NCBI GenBank assembly: GCA_963978895.1
Contig: OZ022242.1
Coordinates: 22,323,629-22,387,628 of the forward strand
DNA from: Erpobdella octoculata
Taxonomy: Eukaryota; Annelida; Clitellata; Hirudinida; Erpobdellidae
DNA length: 64,000 nt
Reading direction: 5' to 3'
This document shows, piece after piece, positions 20,961-33,264 of the stretch. The translations under genes were made by a program, and so were the position numbers. The stretch's first letter is position 1, and every line of letters starts with the position of its first letter. The notes below the pieces were generated by a model. The model saw only the letters and a list, made by a program, of their open reading frames with translations. It did not search any database and was not told the origin of the DNA.

Positions 20961-21983
20961 TGTTTCTTCAAATCGTTTACTTACCTGTACTGATGATGCG
21001 ATTGTAAGTTGTGTCGGTCCAGCATAATGAAGTTTCATACCAATGCAAGTTTTTTTAATATTTACAATTCATATTTCTTCTGCAAATAAAAACAGCAATA
21101 TTCTAAAATAAAAACGATAACTTTCACTTCAACTAAAAGCTGTCAGTTTGTTCCCATCCCTCTTTTTATTCACAGCTTGAAATATATAACTATAAATGTA
21201 CAAAACACTCTCTTTGCTCTCTTAACTGAAAGAATTTCTTCTTCAAATTTTTGCAGCATTTAAGCAAGTTATGACGTTAAAATTTAAAGCGGATGTCTGA
21301 TCAGATGAGAAGAAAACAGCGACGATAATTGAATATTTAATGGATAAAAATTGAAAAATTAATGCATTTTATCATCAGAAAACTTCCGGAAAATATATTT
21401 TGCTCTGCAGAAGGAAGACCCCTGTGACGAAGTAAAAGCAAACAAAAAAAAAGAAAAAAATTACAGAAACGAACAAATGCATTAACGAACATGGAGAATA
21501 AGAGATGTCAATGTGTAGTAGATGTATACGTTCTTTGAAACATATGTTCCATTGATTCCAATGTGTGGTCATCTAATAAATCATACATGGAAAGTATTTA
21601 TTTCTCTACGAAGTCTGTTTTAAAGCAATCTTCGAATCAAATTTATCATTTGGATCATTATAAAAATAGAGGAGCAATTTCTAGATAGTAAATAAACTTT
21701 ATAATTATAATTAAGTTGTAATTCTCTTGTCAATCATTTTTCTTGACAGTGGCTAAATAACAATGTTTAATTTTTTGTGAAACAACTACCTCAACAGCAT
21801 TATAAGTTTCAATGCGTCGTCATCTGTACAACAGCGTACACCACGTATTTATCTAACGCTCCGTGAAAAGTCATTCAAACAACGCAAAACCATACACATG
21901 TGAAGTAAACAATTTTTTGAAACCATACGAAAAAACTCCGATGGAAAGTGACAATACAATAATTGTTTAATTTTTATATTTAA
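20961..21983. other. Anonymous AT-rich sequence
   Basis: No recognisable coding or repeat. Confidence 0.4.
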
Positions 21984-22300
21984 GCTAGCGGGGTTACCCG
22001 GCGTTGCCGGGTTTTTTTTAGAGGTTTTTCTAAAGTTTTTTCTCGCTCCCGTTTTTTTATCCGTTTGCTCCTCCGCTCCTTCTCCTTCTCGTTCTCCCGT
22101 TTCTTTTTCTTTTCCCGCTCGTTCTCCTGCTCCCGGTCGCGTTCCGTCTCGTTCTCCCGTTCCGCTTGGTCTCCCGTTTCCGCTCGTTCTCCCGTTCCCG
22201 CTTGCTCTCCCGCTCCTACTCGCTTTTCTATTCCCGCTAGCTTTTCCGCTTCCGCTCGTTCTCCCGCTCTCGCTTTTTTTCCATCTCCCTCCTAAGGTCT
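21984..22300 (-). mobile_element. Helitron 3' portion
   Basis: On the minus strand a GA-rich tract of irregular 'gcgggagagcaagc'-style units (22050-22290) leads to 'cctctaaaa', a hairpin (CCCGGC..GCCGGG) and a terminal CTAGC/T next to 21984. It is the same family as 24616-25196. The overlapping 244-codon frame is an artefact of the GA tract and the (TATG)n array. Confidence 0.7.
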
Positions 22301-22365
22301 TTTTGCTCATAAAACATAAAATAGATTTGCTAAAAGCTGCTTGAAACAAACAAACTTTGTTACGT

Positions 22366-22575
22366 ACGTATGTATGTGTGTGTGTATGTATGTATGTATG
22401 TATGTATGTATGTATGTATGTATGTTTGTATGTATGTATGTATGTATGTATGTATGTATGTATGTATGTATGTATGTATGTATGTATGTATGTATGTATG
22501 TATGTATGTATGTATGTATGTATGTATGTATGTATGTATGTATGTATGTATGTATGTATGTATGTATGTATATAT
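22366..22575. repeat. (TATG)n microsatellite
   Basis: About 50 tetranucleotide units with a single TTTG variant. It opens all frames on both strands, which explains the long Y/V/C/M and Y/I/H/T frames. Confidence 0.97.
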
Positions 22576-23099
22576 GTTAGCAATTTTGCATAACGCGGTG
22601 GCCACGATGATCAGCAGAGTCAGGTGTTGATCAAATGGATGCGTATTGCGTAGTGCGTAAAGGTTTGTAATTAAAGTAAATTTCGCAATTGCATACTGTC
22701 AGTCCTAAAGATAAAAAAAGTGCTGCATTAGTAAAATAATATGTAATAATATTTAAACAATTTTTGTCGGGCTATTTCTAGTAAATTTATAAAAAGACAT
22801 ACAAACAGGCATACAAAACTTCTCAGCACATAAGCTGGTTGAGTTTTAAGATCTTTAATTGATTTCTTGGTCAAATATTAAAATAAATAAAACTTAAAAC
22901 TAAAATAGAAGAACTAATTGTTCGTTGAAAATCAATTCGAATTGATTCGCACTGCCGAATCGAAATAAATTATTTTCCATTCGAAGCGCATCAATTAACC
23001 GATGATGGTGTTGATGATAATGATGTTCCAGTAAGCTGATAAATAGGACTGTACGCATTTGTCTGTGGTTAATGGTGATAAACTACGATGTTAATGTTG
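22576..23099. other. Anonymous sequence
   Basis: Nothing recognised. Confidence 0.4.
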
Positions 23100-23332
23100 T
23101 GCTAATTTTTTTATGTTTAACGTGGGATTAATCGTTGGCATTCTAATCCACAAATCTCTTTATCCCACTATACTCATTCGTGGGTCCATTTTTACAAAGC
23201 AGCCAAAATCAGCCATTTATAGGCCTCTACCTACACCCTCTACAGACGCTGATGACGCCGGCGGAATTCGAACTGCAGACTTTTAGGTTTACAAGCGATT
23301 GCCTTATAAGGCTATACCACCAAAGCCCATTA
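23100..23332 (-). repeat. tRNA-derived SINE
   Basis: On the minus strand a tRNA-like head begins near 23332. An A-box-like 'tggtatagccttataagg' (rc of 23300-23322) and a B-box 'gcagttcgaattccgc' (rc of 23261-23278) are spaced as in tRNA genes. A non-tRNA body follows. The acceptor stem does not pair, so this is a SINE, not a functional tRNA gene. Confidence 0.65.
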
Positions 23333-23851
23333 ATTACGTTGAATAATTACTAATTATTATTATTTTATTTCAGAATAATGTACACTTTTTATTTATATTG
23401 AAAATACATGCAATAACGAAAGTGCACAAATAATGCAGGAAATCTGAAAGGGACAAAACCCGCTAGATCATTAACCTAGTGAAAATACAAATTTAATTCT
23501 ATTGAAGCGGCTAAATGTCAGACAAATGTTTTGCAATGAGTAGTTGCATGGCTAATCTATTGAAGGGTTCAGGTTCAATTCCTACACTTTTCAGTTTCTG
23601 TGAAAGGAAACTCTAAAAACGTGGCCGCATAAAACCAACGGAGTATGAACATTTTGAAGACAAGGATTTATTTTAAAAGATCTATAATTTTAAAACTGAT
23701 TTGGTAAATGTTTATGATATCTGTACATGAATACTACAGATTGGAAAATAGAAATTTGTTCAACAGAGTGAATATTGTACCTATTGCAAACGGTTGGGCT
23801 CCACAGATATAGTAGAAAAAAATGAAAAACTGTTTTTAAGGCTCGATTCTG
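23333..23851. other. Anonymous sequence beside a LINE relic
   Basis: No feature recognised. The 3' part (23780-23851) may be the tail of the neighbouring LINE. Confidence 0.35.
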
Positions 23852-24110
23852 TCAGATATTAAGCAAATTAAAACAAGATTTGTTGTTTAGTCGTAATATA
23901 AATTTACAGTGGATCAAACAAGAATAAATTAAAAATTTATATAAAAACAAAATAAGTACATTTGAAGAAATAAAACAAGATATTTTGCAAAATATATAAA
24001 TATTTTTAGAAACTTTGCTACTGACATATTTTATATGTTTTTTCCATGTGATGTGCTGGCTGGTCAATAAAAATTTCCAAACACTTCTGTGCAAGAAACA
24101 TTTGCAATTT
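23852..24110 (-). pseudogene. LINE reverse transcriptase thumb relic
   Basis: An 80-codon minus-strand frame contains ITWKKHIKYVSSKVSKNIYI, then FCKISCFISSNVLILF. The pattern L-T-W-K-x-H-I-x-x-(I/V)-x-x-K-(V/I)-S-K-x-(I/L)-G-I-L-x-K and a following 'LYYSFIYPHL.YC'-like stretch is the connection just after the palm in Jockey/RTE-type LINE polymerases. The expected YxxFIxxxLxYC part is mutated. Only this domain is left. Confidence 0.6.
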
Positions 24111-24264
24111 CCAAGTTACAATCAATTTTATAGAGCTTGAAAATTTAGAGGCTTCTAATTTTTTGCAAATCAAATTTTGAAGATTATAAGTCTATAAAAT
24201 GGATATACATTGACCGCAGTTTTTTAAATGCATGATATTTGAAGTATGTGAAGACTGTAACTAT

Positions 24265-24415
24265 AAGAAATTAATGTATGTACAATGTTCATGTTGTATG
24301 TACCTAATGCATGTACAATGTACATATTAAATATGTATGTACCTACTGTATTTATCTAATTTATGCATCTACTGTATGCATCTACTTGTATGCATCTACT
24401 GTATGTACTTACTGA
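24265..24415. repeat. Irregular tandem of GTATGTACCTA / ATGCATCTACT motifs
   Basis: Eight or nine 12-16-bp units of related sequence, too diverged for a clean period. Confidence 0.6.
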
Positions 24416-24615
24416 CCCGAATAACAACTGGCAGCGATTCAAATTTTTTCGCTTTTTGACGAATCTCCAATCTCTTTTACATGGTTTTGGAAACAAAATG
24501 AAGTCTTCCAGTCTATAATTTTTCGTGAGCAGTAACAGTATTTGTTATCGAGTTTCAACATCACCATCATTATCACTATCATCATAGTCATCGTCATTAT
24601 CGTCGTCATAACAAA

Positions 24616-25196
<581 letters not shown>

Positions 25197-25639
25197 TTCA
25201 AATAATTTAATCAATTAATCCATGATTTCGAGTTATTTATATCTTTATAATAATCACATCACAATCAATCACATTGCAGCATTAATGTCATGGAGATGTG
25301 GGTGAACAAGCATGCATTATTCAAATCCTTTATAGAATAATTTTTCAAAATAATCGTTAATCAAAAAAATTTATTTTATGTTTATGTTTTTGTTTTTAAA
25401 TTTTTTAAATGAATTCACATTTGTCCTATACTTGAGAACATAGCAATCATTGCAATGTCACGTGGTAATTGTAATTGTTTATTATTATTTAAATTATAAT
25501 TGCGTGCAAAATTACTCGCCACACATATTAATTTGTAAGGTTTTTTTACAGCTTATAAAATGTTGTTTTTAAATATTTATATTTCTACCAAGAACTAAAA
25601 ACATTTGCTTTTTCTTTTGTTTCACGCTGCTAATGGACC
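25197..25639. other. AT-rich sequence, nothing recognised
   Basis: No coding or repeat seen. Confidence 0.4.
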
Positions 25640-25918
25640 CGTCAAGCCTTTATTTGCTCACATCCTCATATCCTTATTTCCTACTCCTAATTTCCTACAT
25701 TAACTCTCTCGTTCTTACATTTCTGCATTTACTTTCCTATCTTTACATTCCAACATTTTTTTTCCTACACTTACATTCTTACATTTACTCTCCTATCTAT
25801 TCATTCCTACATTTACTTCTTTTTTTACATTCCTACATTTATTTTCCTGCATTTACCTCCCTATTCATATTCTCCTATTCTTATTCTCCTACTTTTATTT
25901 TCCTATCCTTATGATTTT
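25640..25918. repeat. Pyrimidine-rich degenerate tandem (TTACATTCCTACA-like)
   Basis: About 20 variable units built from 'ttacattcctac' and 'tattctcctact'. The 93-codon leucine/serine-rich frame over it is a repeat artefact. Confidence 0.7.
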
Positions 25919-27212
25919 CTTAACTTTATCTTTCTAGCATTATACTCTTCACGAAACGTTAAAGATGAGTTTTACGCTCAACTGCCGACGGTCATTTGGA
26001 AAGCATTTTCTTTGGCGATTTTGTAACTCAAAGTTTAAAACGATCAAATTTCTTGGTTTACTTGTTTTTCTACAAGCTTGTTGCCTGCTTGAAAACATGA
26101 ATAAAATCGACTCCGTACTTTGTAAGTCAAATTAAAACACTTTGTAATTATTGTTGGAATTAAGTGCACATTATTAGGGTGGCGTCCCGCTAAAATAAAG
26201 GCCCGCTATGGCAATACCTCTTTTTTGTCAATCTTAGTAACATATAAAATAAACGTCCCCACTTTCATATTTTTCAAACTAATTATGAGATAATTTCGAA
26301 TAAAAGAAATAAAATTCATTCATTCTTTTTAGTGCATTTCGAAGTAAAAGCGTTTTATCTAAAATTTTCATCTATTTTCATTTTAGTCTTTTTAGTTTTT
26401 AGAAATGTTGTATAAATCATACATGAGTTCATGCAAGGCTTCTCACTTGGTCCACTCCTTAAAAGACATAAGTGCAGCTAGCAAGCTGGCTTTGAACGGA
26501 TATTAGCTCTTAACTCCGGCGATTCATTGTCGTTTTGTTTCAACTGTTTATTTTATTAGAAATATCAAACACAAGATCAAAACGATAGGAAATCGCTATT
26601 TATTTACAACACTCAAACGGGAATAAAACGACGGCGGTATAAAACAATGTAAAATTTCAAAGTATTTTTGTTTATAATCAAGTTGTAACTATATAATTTT
26701 TTTAATCACGTTATTTAGTATTATTATCGAAAACTAATTTGCATGCAAAATTTCATTTCAATCTCAGATTGGGAAGTAAGTAAAAAATCGATTAAAAGAT
26801 TAACATCTTACAGACTCCACGACATCTTATGTGGCATTCATTCAAATTCAAACTGTATAGTCCTCATTTTCCAAAAATAGATAATTGGCTGAACTAAGTT
26901 AAGAAGACATTATACATTGAGCCGAATGCTTTGTTTCCGCCAACCGTTTGGAATGTCTTCAACGGAATTAACAGGCAAATAATAATGTTAAGGGTGTGCA
27001 GTTTCTGATTTATGATTATTTATCTGATTATAATCATGCATACACATTAGAACACACATATCTGTGAGCTCTAGTTAAGATGATGAATGACAAGGAATCC
27101 TGGTTTTTCAGAACCATTAGAGCAGCTGATCGCGGTGAAAAAAGATCGTTCAACTATTCAAAAAGGATTAAAAAATATAGTTGAATGCTTAAAAATTATT
27201 ATGCTAGCTTTT
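25919..27212. other. Anonymous sequence
   Basis: Nothing recognised. A short 'ggtggcgtcccgctaaaa' stretch near 26180 stands out as GC-richer, but I cannot place it. Confidence 0.4.
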
Positions 27213-27365
27213 TATTTTTTTAAGCATGCACTATTGAACACAATAGACCATTTAGCTTCATTTGTTTTTGTACAAACCTTCAAAACATTTTTAATTAAAT
27301 ATACTTTTTTTATTTTAACTTTGGCTAACTGATCAATTTTGTCTATCGCCATCTTCAGTGTCATA
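27213..27365 (+). repeat. Dispersed repeat, family W, copy 1
   Basis: Shares with 58675-58835 the blocks 'gcactattgaacacaatagaccattt', 'ttc(g/a)a(a/c)...ctaaatttttcaa'-like sequence and 'ggctaac'. The identity is moderate. Class unknown. Confidence 0.5.
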
Positions 27366-28085
27366 TTATGGAATAAAAACACAATGAAAGCACAGAATAA
27401 ATTAAAATGAGATTCTTTTACAAAAAGTTATAAAAGGATCCAATTTCCACAAACTCTGTCCTGGTAGTGAAGACAGGATGTGACTTCAGTTCTGAAGGGT
27501 CGTCCAAAAAGACATTTGATTTAACGAACAATTAAATAATAAACAATCACAATGTGATATAGTTTCAAAATTAAATTTTTTAACTTTTGTCTTAGTGAGC
27601 TTTTGTTATAGCGGACATGAACTGTCATAAGGAATCAAAATCAAAAGGGTTAGTTGAGCCGTTGTTAGAATCACCAAAATAGTTTTGGAAAAAATAGTTT
27701 TTTGATTATTTTTTCTGCATTTTCGTGTTAGAAAAGTTCGAACAACTGTCAGATGGAATTAATCACGTTGTATGTTCAATTGTTCAGTTGAAACATGGTA
27801 AAAATATGCTTTGATTTAAAAAAACACCAATAATAGAAAGCAAAAAAAAACTTTAACTTTTCTTATAAGCTTTTTTATTAATCAGAAAATTACAATACAG
27901 AAATAAGCTTGACGCTATGCAAATGACTGGCTGGTTTCCACTTTGCGAGAGTGCACAGTTTTCGGTCTGTTGGGAAAAAATAACAAGAAGCAGGTTTAAG
28001 AAGGCACAAAAGTGCAGAGAAAACGGATAAAAAACCTGGTTGCATCTACAGCTGTGGCTGCAATCACAATAAGACAGTAAATGTC
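27366..28085. other. Anonymous sequence
   Basis: AT-rich. No feature recognised. Confidence 0.4.
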
Positions 28086-28095
28086 AGATTACGAC

Positions 28096-28198
28096 CCCGG
28101 TAAGAAGCAATTCTTTGTAATCCTTCAAAGTTTCCACGTCGAAAACGATACAATTGTGATGAAATGTGATTCCATGTTTGCGTGTATGAAAAAGAAAT
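28096..28198 (-). CDS. Possible fourth exon of the glutamate receptor gene
   Basis: On the minus strand a strong polypyrimidine tract and CAG acceptor (28199-28225) precede a stretch reading HTRKHGITFHHNCIVFDVET, then LKDYKELLLTG. It lies 1.4 kb downstream, in gene sense, of the exon at 29565-29761. Its layout resembles the receptor segment 'GM...YHYI.T..D...DLE.Y...G' that follows that exon in the amino-terminal domain. The problem is phase. The preceding exon ends in phase 0, whereas this reading frame needs one carried-over base, and the phase-0 frame hits a stop. It could be a mutated exon, a sequence error, a mis-chosen splice site or coincidence. Confidence 0.25.
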
Positions 28199-28341
28199 AC
28201 TGGAATAGAGAAAAAAAGAGACGTGAGTTTGCGTGTTGATGATGCCCTGCCTTGAGACCAAAGTTTAACAAACTCAAACATATTTCGATCCAAAACCCCG
28301 TGAAGTTTTTCCTGGTATTATTTTTTTTAAATTTTCTGCTT

Positions 28342-28440
28342 CGTGTGTGTGTAGTGTGAGCCTGTTTATGCTCAAGTGTGTGTATTGTGCGTATGTAAGT
28401 GCATGAGTATATGCATGAGTATCAGAGAAGTCATGCATGC
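28342..28440. repeat. TG-rich imperfect microsatellite
   Basis: Degenerate (TG)n/(TGAGTA) units. Confidence 0.6.
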
Positions 28441-29564
28441 AATTGCGTTTTTGTTTTATTTTAAATATTAATATTTATTCAACTTCGTTGAGTTCCCCTT
28501 CTTCTTTTATAATTTCAATCTTCACAATCCAATGTCTTTCGTGGTCGGCACGATGCAATCGGTCAGTTCTAATTTCATTTCGCAATTTCAGCCATTTTTT
28601 ATCCGACTCGGTGCTCGATCAATTGTCCAATCGAAGTTTCGTTTCTAACCGGGTGCAAATTGGGAATGGAAACTGGAATGATGTGGAACGACGTGGGTGG
28701 CCTGTAATGAAATTAACCCAAACATCTTCTACGGCGTTGATGCTTTGCATGTGTTGAATGTACTCCAATCAGGTGGCTGTCCTTATTGCTAGAGAATTAG
28801 TTTTGTGAGAGATTTCTATTGAATATTTTTTCTTATAATTTGATTTTACACAGCATTAAGTTAATTAGCAGTTGGTTTGACGAATCTGTATATCTGCATA
28901 TTAGTAGCAGATGTTGGCGTGTTTTTTGTTTGAAAACAACGAAATATGTTCGCAGCGCACACTTCTTCACACAATCTCATTCGTACTTCATATTACGTGG
29001 AAATGCGCAAGCATATTCACATCATCCCATGAGGAGATTTTCCTACATATCGGTATTATCTCAAGACCAATTTGTACGAATATTCGTACTGTACTTTTAA
29101 ATACGTGTACAACAGATCTTAGTACCTATCAACGTACGTGGAAATTTGTCTACATATTCGTACTATTCCACATGATGTACTTACTCACATGGAAATGCAG
29201 GCATCTAGCCTATATGTACTATTCCATACAAACATATAAACTTCTAAAAATGCTTACTCAACGATGACATGAAAAACTTGTTTTAAAATTAATAATTGCT
29301 TGTTCTTTTGAGACATTTTCTAAATTGAATTTTTGTCTCAAGCAATTTTAGTAATTTCGTCACCTTTTGCAAGACAAATTTTTTTTTTCAAAAATTTCAA
29401 ATAACGCAACCTTTAAAAAACTACAATTAAATGTTTTTTTATTTACAAACCAATTTAATTAATTTAATTTAAACTTGTATTTTGCTAATTACTTATTTAC
29501 TTTTAATTTATTTTTCTGTTTTAAATTAATTTGTTAGAATATGTTTTCAATGGTATTCGCTAAC
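28441..29564. other. Intron sequence; degenerate tandem at 28920-29230
   Basis: Within 28920-29230 the motifs 'cgtggaaatg' and 'cgtac(t/a)at(t/c)' recur irregularly at about 60-130-bp intervals. Nothing else is recognised. It lies between the third receptor exon and the possible fourth. Confidence 0.4.
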
Positions 29565-29761
29565 CTGAGAGTGGATGACCCTTTCGCAGTGTTTAACGGG
29601 AAGGTCAAGTAAGAAGTTTCTATGGAGGAGACCCATATTGTCGAATCTGTTCATAAATTCTGTGATGTCTTCGCCTGATGCAAGTCGATGCATGCTGGTT
29701 CGAATCTTGCGACCACTGTGCTTGTTCATCCAGTTGATCAATTCGTGGAAGAAAAGAACGC
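29565..29761 (-). CDS. Ionotropic glutamate receptor, amino-terminal domain exon (third found)
   Basis: A 197-bp exon on the minus strand. The acceptor is GGCAG (AG at 29762-29763) and the donor is CAG|GTTAGC (29558-29564). It begins in phase 1, matching the phase-1 end of the exon at 41181-41552, so the junction restores Gly and reads DNDD-G-VLFFHELINWMNK. It ends in phase 0 after VIHSQ. The translation includes SGEDITEFMNRFDNMGLLHR and NFLLDLPVKHCERVIHSQ, matching the ATD segment with a helix, a variable loop and the 'ILDC....ILxQ' strand-helix of non-NMDA receptors. This domain is extracellular and mediates subunit assembly. The downstream ligand-binding and pore exons were not found. Confidence 0.7.
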
Positions 29762-29765
29762 CTGC

Positions 29766-30087
29766 CATTGAACGAACGAGTAATAAATGTTGGCGTTTAT
29801 GTGAGGTCAGTATATGATTAACATTTTGAAAGCTGAGTTGGTGGGTGGCAGAGTAACAGCGATAGGAAATGATTATTTAAATGACACGTTTGTTTTAAAT
29901 GGCTTATTGACGATTTGAAATGACGATTGATTAAAAATTAAAACTTTTCATTACCGGTTTGAGAAAAAAATTAGGAAATTCTAAAAGCTTTTCGAAGCAT
30001 GACATTTAAGTACATCGGTTTTGGTTATTTTATCAGTTATACATAGTGTCAAAAAAGATTTCATTATTTTGAGTTAATCAGAAGACC
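29766..30087. other. Intron sequence, nothing recognised
   Basis: Ordinary AT-rich sequence within the intron upstream of the third receptor exon. Confidence 0.4.
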
Positions 30088-30417
30088 TACACGCATAGAA
30101 AACCATATACACACATACACACATACACGCATAGAAAAACATATACACACATACACACATACACGCATACACACATACACACATACATACACACATAGAA
30201 ATACACATACACACACATATACACCACACAAGCACACACGCATGTATGGAAGGTGTTTTCCCCGTCCAGGCAGAATCGTGACGTCATAATCGTTATATAA
30301 CGTCTGATTTACTACATGGAGTTGACCTTGATGTCAGGCACTTAAGAGCATAACCTCATCAACATTATGCCTACCTAAAATAACTCGATAAACATTTTAA
30401 TTTTCTAGAATGCATTT
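30088..30417 (+). repeat. CA-headed repeat unit, copy 1
   Basis: A CA/TA-rich tract (30088-30240) is followed by about 170 bp beginning 'tatggaaggtgtttt' and including 'cgtcataatcgttat', 'gaccttgatg' and 'cataacctc'. The same order recurs at 30430-30700. Confidence 0.7.
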
Positions 30418-30429
30418 TTGAAATTCAGA

Positions 30430-30700
30430 AGTCGTACTCGCAAACACACGCATACACACATACGTTCACACACGCACACACACAGACACACACACACATA
30501 CGTTCACACACGTTTACGTGTATGGAAAGTGTTTTTTTCTGATCAGGCAAAATGGCGAAAGGTCATAATCGTAATAAAACGTCAAGTTTCTAGCTTGGAG
30601 GTCTTGATGACCTTGAAGCTAGGCGATTAGGACCATGACCTCTGGAAGATATCGCTCACTATAAATTACTCAAGGAATGTATTAATTTTCTATTATTATT
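30430..30700 (+). repeat. CA-headed repeat unit, copy 2
   Basis: A (CA)n tract is followed by 'tatggaaagtgtttt', 'ggtcataatcgtaat', 'gaccttgaag', 'catgacctc' and 'tattaattttcta'. It is a diverged tandem duplicate of the preceding unit, each copy carrying its own microsatellite head. Confidence 0.7.
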
Positions 30701-30794
30701 ATCAACAGGCTTTTCAACTAAATAAGTTAAGAATGCGTAGTGAACAAAAATATTCAGCAAGCAGTAGGCTCATTTTAAGCTTTTGTTTAAGTTT

Positions 30795-32391
30795 ATTTGA
30801 AATCAAGTGCCCTTTTGTGTAACACCTCAAGGCTTCTTTACAATAAATAAAAAAATATAACAAAACATTAAAAATAAAAAAAATGATTCAAAACTCTCAG
30901 GAAAGTAAAATAAAATAATCAGTTCGGTTAAGATCTTGCAAATTGAAATGTCTTTAACTCGGCGTTGAACAAATTCAACAAAGAGTTTTCTCATATGCTG
31001 GCAGGTAACAAATTCCACGTTGAAGGTCCAGCTGTACTGACGGTTCGACTGCCGTAAGTTGCTGTTTGAATTCTGGAAACAAATAAGTCACCACGGCTGG
31101 CTAATCTGTGTCCAGGTAGAAAAAAATTGTTGTCAGACACAGTGACATATACCTCTTGTATATATGAGAGAGCTTCACCATGTAGCGCCTTGTAGATTAG
31201 AGTCCTCAGTTCAAAGATAATGCGCTCAGGATACGCAGCCACCGGAGTTCAGTTTTTATCGTTGTTGTAACTTATCATATTTTCTTAATCCACCAAAAAA
31301 ACATGCAGCGGCATTTTGAATCAGTTGAAGTTTTTCAATAACGCAGAAGGTAAGCCTGTGAACAGAGAGTTATAGTAGTCGAGTGCAGCAGGAGACGAGT
31401 TGCTTTACGTGTCAAAGATCTCTGCGTAGGTCTAAGTTGTCGCAGCTGGAAGAAATATGTTTTTGAAAGTTTAGAGATACGATCTTTCATTGAAAGTTTA
31501 CAATCAACATAAACACACAGGCTTCAAACAACTTCTGTAGGAAAAACCAAAGTTCCTGCAACCAGCAAAGCATTTGCTTTAGCATGTTGAATATTCAATC
31601 CTGTACCAATCCAGACAAATTCAGTTTTATTGCCATTCAGTTTCAGTCGATTTGACGCCATCCACTGTTCAATACTATTTTTGCACGGCAATGGACGAAG
31701 GTGAACATTTTCCGCATCATCAGCAAAACAGTGAACATATGTTTGGGTGTCATCGGCATAACAGTGTCCCTCAAAACCAGAACGATAAATGATGTTGACA
31801 ATATCAGCAGTGTATAATAGAAGCAGTAGTAAACCAAAGACTGACTCCTAGGGTACTCCATAATTTAGTGACACTGAGAATGACAAATGCCCACCAACAC
31901 TAACTCCGGTTATTCAAAATGATGTTATCCATTTTTAGACAACTCCACAGATACCATGAGTTTTCTCAAGTTTCTCAAGAACGATATCATGGTCAACCGT
32001 GTCAAATGCAGCACTTAGATCTTAAAGACTCAGTTGTGACACCTGAACTCTATCAGCAGCAACTGCCAGATTGTTACAACCTTGAGTAAGGTGGTTTTTG
32101 TAGAGTAACGATATGTATATTGATTGGGTGGAAGACTGCCAGTAAGACTCAGATGGACATTAAATCGTTTTTCAACAATCCGCTCTACCAGTTTTGACAT
32201 AAATGTCAGGTTGATAGTTCTTCATGTCAGCAGGATCAAGATCATTTTTTTCGATAAGCGGATTGATGAGTGTTGACTTCTGACTAGCTGGAAAGTAGTC
32301 TTCTTGCAAAAATCAAGGGCACATTAAAAGCGACAAACGATGCAATGTGGACAAAACATTTTTAATAATCCAAGTTGGTAATGGATCAAAT
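30795..32391 (-). pseudogene. CR1/L2-like LINE, 5'-truncated and decayed
   Basis: Minus-strand pieces appear in order. Fingers: DPLPTWIIK near 32345-32391. Next: a decayed NYRP region near 32205-32270. Motif A: DLSAAFDTVDH (31989-32021). Palm: VPQ-GS-like box, then CYADDTQTYVH with YADD at 31749-31760. Thumb: about 31600-31700. C-terminal: RIIFELRTLIYKALHGEALS (31170-31242) with GPSTWNLLPAS. A 3' tail 'gtaaagaagccttgaggtgt' near 30830 matches LINE 3' UTRs of this type. Multiple frameshifts and stops are present. The 5' boundary coincides with the TC start of a Helitron at 32392. The whole element lies in the receptor intron, in the same orientation as the gene. Confidence 0.8.
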
Positions 32392-32910
32392 CTTATATAT
32401 AAAAATGAATGTTTGTATGTATATTACGGCATCAAACGTAAACGGCCAAACAGATTTTATTGAAACATGGTTCACTTAAGTAGTATAATCAGCCGGTAAT
32501 TTGTGTGAAGTTTGAAATAACATTGTTAATCCGTTGGTGTTTTATAGACAAAAAATTTGTCGGTTAGCGGTTGTAAGGGAAAGTACTTTTTTCAAAATAA
32601 AAATAAAAACAAACTAATTTATAATTCAACTATGAATGTTTTTAACATTTTGTTTATCAGTTTAAAATAATAATAAATTTGTTTATAGTCTAGTTCTAGT
32701 GGCACCCTATAATTTTATTTTGATTTTATCTTTCTTTTCCGAAACGATAGCTGTACTGCGATGGCTTATATTCCATTTTTCACTATTGATGAAAAGTTAT
32801 TTTTTAAATACAGATTGTGAGCGGGAGAGCGAGTGGGAAACGGAGAGGAAGCGGGAGACCGAGAAAAAGATGGAGAGCGAGCGAGAGCAGGAGAACAAGC
32901 GGAAATAAAC
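32392..32910 (+). mobile_element. Helitron 5' end and GA-rich interior, second family
   Basis: Starts 'tcttatatataaaaatgaat', then 'gtttgtatgtata', then 'cggcatcaaacgtaaacggc' and 'attttattgaaacatggtt', a start typical of invertebrate Helitrons. It ends in a GA-rich tract of 'gcgggagagcgag' units (32820-32905). No hairpin/CTRRT end was found, so it is 3'-truncated or rearranged. It interrupts or abuts the 5' end of the LINE at 30795-32391. Confidence 0.6.
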
Positions 32911-33123
32911 ATGCTGAGAGAAATCGGACAAACACACAGACAAACAACTTTTTTTCAGGAGCGTCATTTTAGCAAAACCTTGGATTCGCCAAATCGGTCG
33001 TTCATTTCAAAACGGACAGAATCTATGACGATGTAGAAAGCACGCCTCATGAGCTCGCGTGAAGTAACTTTAGAAACAATAACATGATCATAACCCAAAG
33101 TGGAGGTGACCACAGAGCCGGTC
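32911..33123. other. Spacer between Helitron and coding-like fragment
   Basis: Contains 'gagctcgcgtgaagtaac' and other GC-richer sequence. No identity. Confidence 0.35.
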
Positions 33124-33256
33124 AGCCAGGTGCTTTGAACTGAACTTGTTTGCGCTTTACTGACACTACATGGTCATCCTCATTTGATGGAAAGCCAGCA
33201 GCATCTGCCGTTTGATCAAAGACCTCTGCAGACCGCAAGGCAAGAAAACTCTCTTT
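33124..33256 (-). pseudogene. Coding-like fragment downstream of LINE, not recognised
   Basis: After an acceptor-like 'ctccacag' on the minus strand (about 33257), the frame VKESFLALRSAEVFDQTADA, then AGFPSNEDDHVVSVKRKQVQ and FKAPG-stop, has the charged, low-repeat composition of real coding sequence. It lies just past the LINE 3' tail. It could be a 3' terminal exon, a gene piece carried by the LINE or Helitron, or a transposon exon. I do not recognise the protein. Confidence 0.3.
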
Positions 33257-33264
33257 AACTGTGG

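Noticed and set aside
21849..22583. 244-codon frame with YIHT repeats and an Arg/Gly/Ser/Glu-rich tail
   Set aside because: Explained by (TATG)n joined to the GA-rich Helitron interior.
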